From assembly GCA_910592005.1 (NCBI GenBank), contig CAJVPP010000411.1:1-33262 (forward strand): DNA of 33,262 bases. The letters run 5' to 3'. Source of the DNA: Funneliformis mosseae (Eukaryota > Glomeromycota > Glomeromycetes > Glomerales > Glomeraceae). The notes under the pieces are model-generated. The model did not search any database. It saw nothing but the letters and a program-made list of their open reading frames with translations, and was not told where the DNA came from. Below are positions 31,691-33,262 of this stretch, in pieces. How positions within the stretch are numbered: the stretch's first letter is position 1; each line of letters starts with the position of its first letter. A program made the position numbers and the translations under genes.

Positions 31691-33262
31691 AATATATTAA
31701 AGCATTATTTTTCTTGTTAGATATAAAAATACAATATAAATATATATTTAAAATTACTTGTTTAAACTTATTTTAGATTTAGTAAAATGTCTAAATCTTT
31801 ATTTTGCTATTTTTTACTAAATTTTTAATATAGTTTCATTATTTTTATAAGTTTTAATATAGTTTTACATTTCTTAAGTTTTATAGATTTTTTAATAAGA
31901 TTTCAATATAATTTTACTAAATTTTACTTTTGACCATTTAGATAACTTACAAAATCTCTAAATTTTAGCTAGTAATCTTTATATATATTAACTATTTTTG
32001 GTAATTTTAAAAGTGATAATTAGTTTATATTATTTATTATTAATTATATAAGTATATAATGAACTAGTAAATATAATTTATCATATACAATTTAAATATT
32101 AATGTTAAATAACTCTTAATTAATCTTTATAATTTAAGAGATTATTAACTTTAGAAAAGTTTAATTACTTATTTATAACAATAACTTTATTAAAAAATGT
32201 TATAAATATTTATAATTAATTTGTAAAAAACAAAAATAATATTTAAAATTATCAATTTTAATAAAATTGCTAAATATAAGACTATTTTTAAAATCTTAAT
32301 CCTAAAATTTTAAATTTTAAATTTTTTAAGAAATCATAAAATTTCAAAAAAGTTTATTATTTATTTTTTTAAAATAGCTTATTAAAACATTATAATAGAC
32401 AAATTTAATAATAAATTTGTAAAATAATTTTTTTATGACTTAAGATTGCTTAAAATTATTTAATAGTTTAAAAGTATAGATAAAAGTTATTTTTAAAATC
32501 TTGTTAAATTCACATCTTTAGCAACAAAATACATCTATATTTAAAGATATTAGAAAAATATATTATTTGTTTATTTTTGATATATTTTCACTATATTTAA
32601 ATAATTTTTTATTATTTAATAAATGTATTTTAATCTAAAGTAAAAAGTTGTAAAAAATTAATATTAATATTAAAATAAAAGGTAAAAAAGTATTATAAGT
32701 TTTAAAAAGAAAATTTATTTTTCTTTATTATATTAAAATCTATTAAATATTCTAATAATAATAATTATAATATATATATTAATTTAATCAAAAAGTTATT
32801 AAATCATAAATTAATATTATTTTAATAAAACTTAAAATTAAAATATATTTGCATTTTTTTTTGAATTTAAAAATATAATAAAATTTTAAAATTATAAATT
32901 TTTATTTAATAAATATATACAAATTATTTGAAATACTTAATAAATAATACAATTATATAACTTTAATATTAACTATTTAACAAATAAATAAATTTAAAAA
33001 ATATTATTAAATCAAAAATAATATTTAAATAGCTATTTAATAAATATTAAGTAAAGATTTTAATGTATCAAAATTTAATTGATAAATATAATTTTATTAT
33101 ATATAATACCAATATAATTTATAATTTATATAATAATAGTTTATAATTAAATAATTACTAATATTTATTTTTAAATTAATACTTATTATAATAATTAAAA
33201 ACTTTAAATCTTATTAAAATAATAAAAAAATAATATTAAAAATTAAAAATTAACTTAATTTT

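Larger units (their letters stand above)
28970..33262. other. Extremely AT-rich, CpG-depleted block (right)
   Basis: As on the left, composition drops to about 10-15% G+C with very few CpGs (one near 29935), high TpA content and few long homopolymers. It runs to the window end. No ORF of 60 codons from a start codon is present. A slightly GC-richer patch lies at 29335-29395. Two weak coding relics are listed separately. Confidence 0.8.

Noticed and set aside
1..33262. CRISPR array, operon or multi-gene defence system
   Set aside because: No regular direct repeats with spacers and no gene cluster; the window has one well-supported eukaryotic gene.

Overview
The window looks like a gene-poor stretch of a very AT-rich fungal nuclear genome. 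The evidence is one spliced gene with short GT-AG introns (84-227 bp), a long low-complexity Ser/Asn/Asp-rich protein ending in a STE20-type kinase domain, and long A/T-rich spacers full of homopolymer runs. This style fits early-diverging fungi such as arbuscular mycorrhizal fungi (Glomeromycotina). That placement is inferred from style and composition and is not proven.

Layout. Positions 1-207 are a CpG-containing, GC-richer fragment ending in ...TGACA and abutting an (AT)n run; it may be the end of an LTR. Positions 208 to about 2250 are an extremely AT-rich block almost without CpG and with few long homopolymers. It holds an imperfect palindrome, a repeated TTGTAA motif and a weak, possibly decayed reading frame. 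Positions 2256-2590 are a short GC-richer island. From about 2590 to 15480 there is a 13 kb spacer with microsatellites and many A/T homopolymers but no convincing gene. The kinase gene lies at 16170-20745 with its promoter region upstream. From about 20870 to 28960 there is a second 8 kb spacer with one interrupted open frame (24030-24536) and a possible orphan exon (27696-27812). From about 28970 to 33262 the sequence returns to the extremely AT-rich, CpG-poor state, again with possible relics of coding sequence.

The only gene I can support well is the kinase, in 7 exons and 1295 residues. Its order is a basic Pro/Ser-rich N terminus, a His-Ser-Ala repeat, a coiled coil, two acidic tracts, a long Ser/Asn-rich linker and a C-terminal kinase domain. 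The catalytic Lys, Glu, HRD, Asn and DFG residues are present, but the glycine loop, the activation-loop Thr position and the APE motif are altered. No CRIB or other known targeting domain is visible.

I found no tRNA, rRNA, CRISPR array, riboswitch or multi-gene system. The most useful leads are the unusual kinase, the T11-A39 tract just upstream of its start, and the sharp two-compartment base composition with apparent C-to-T type decay in the flanks.
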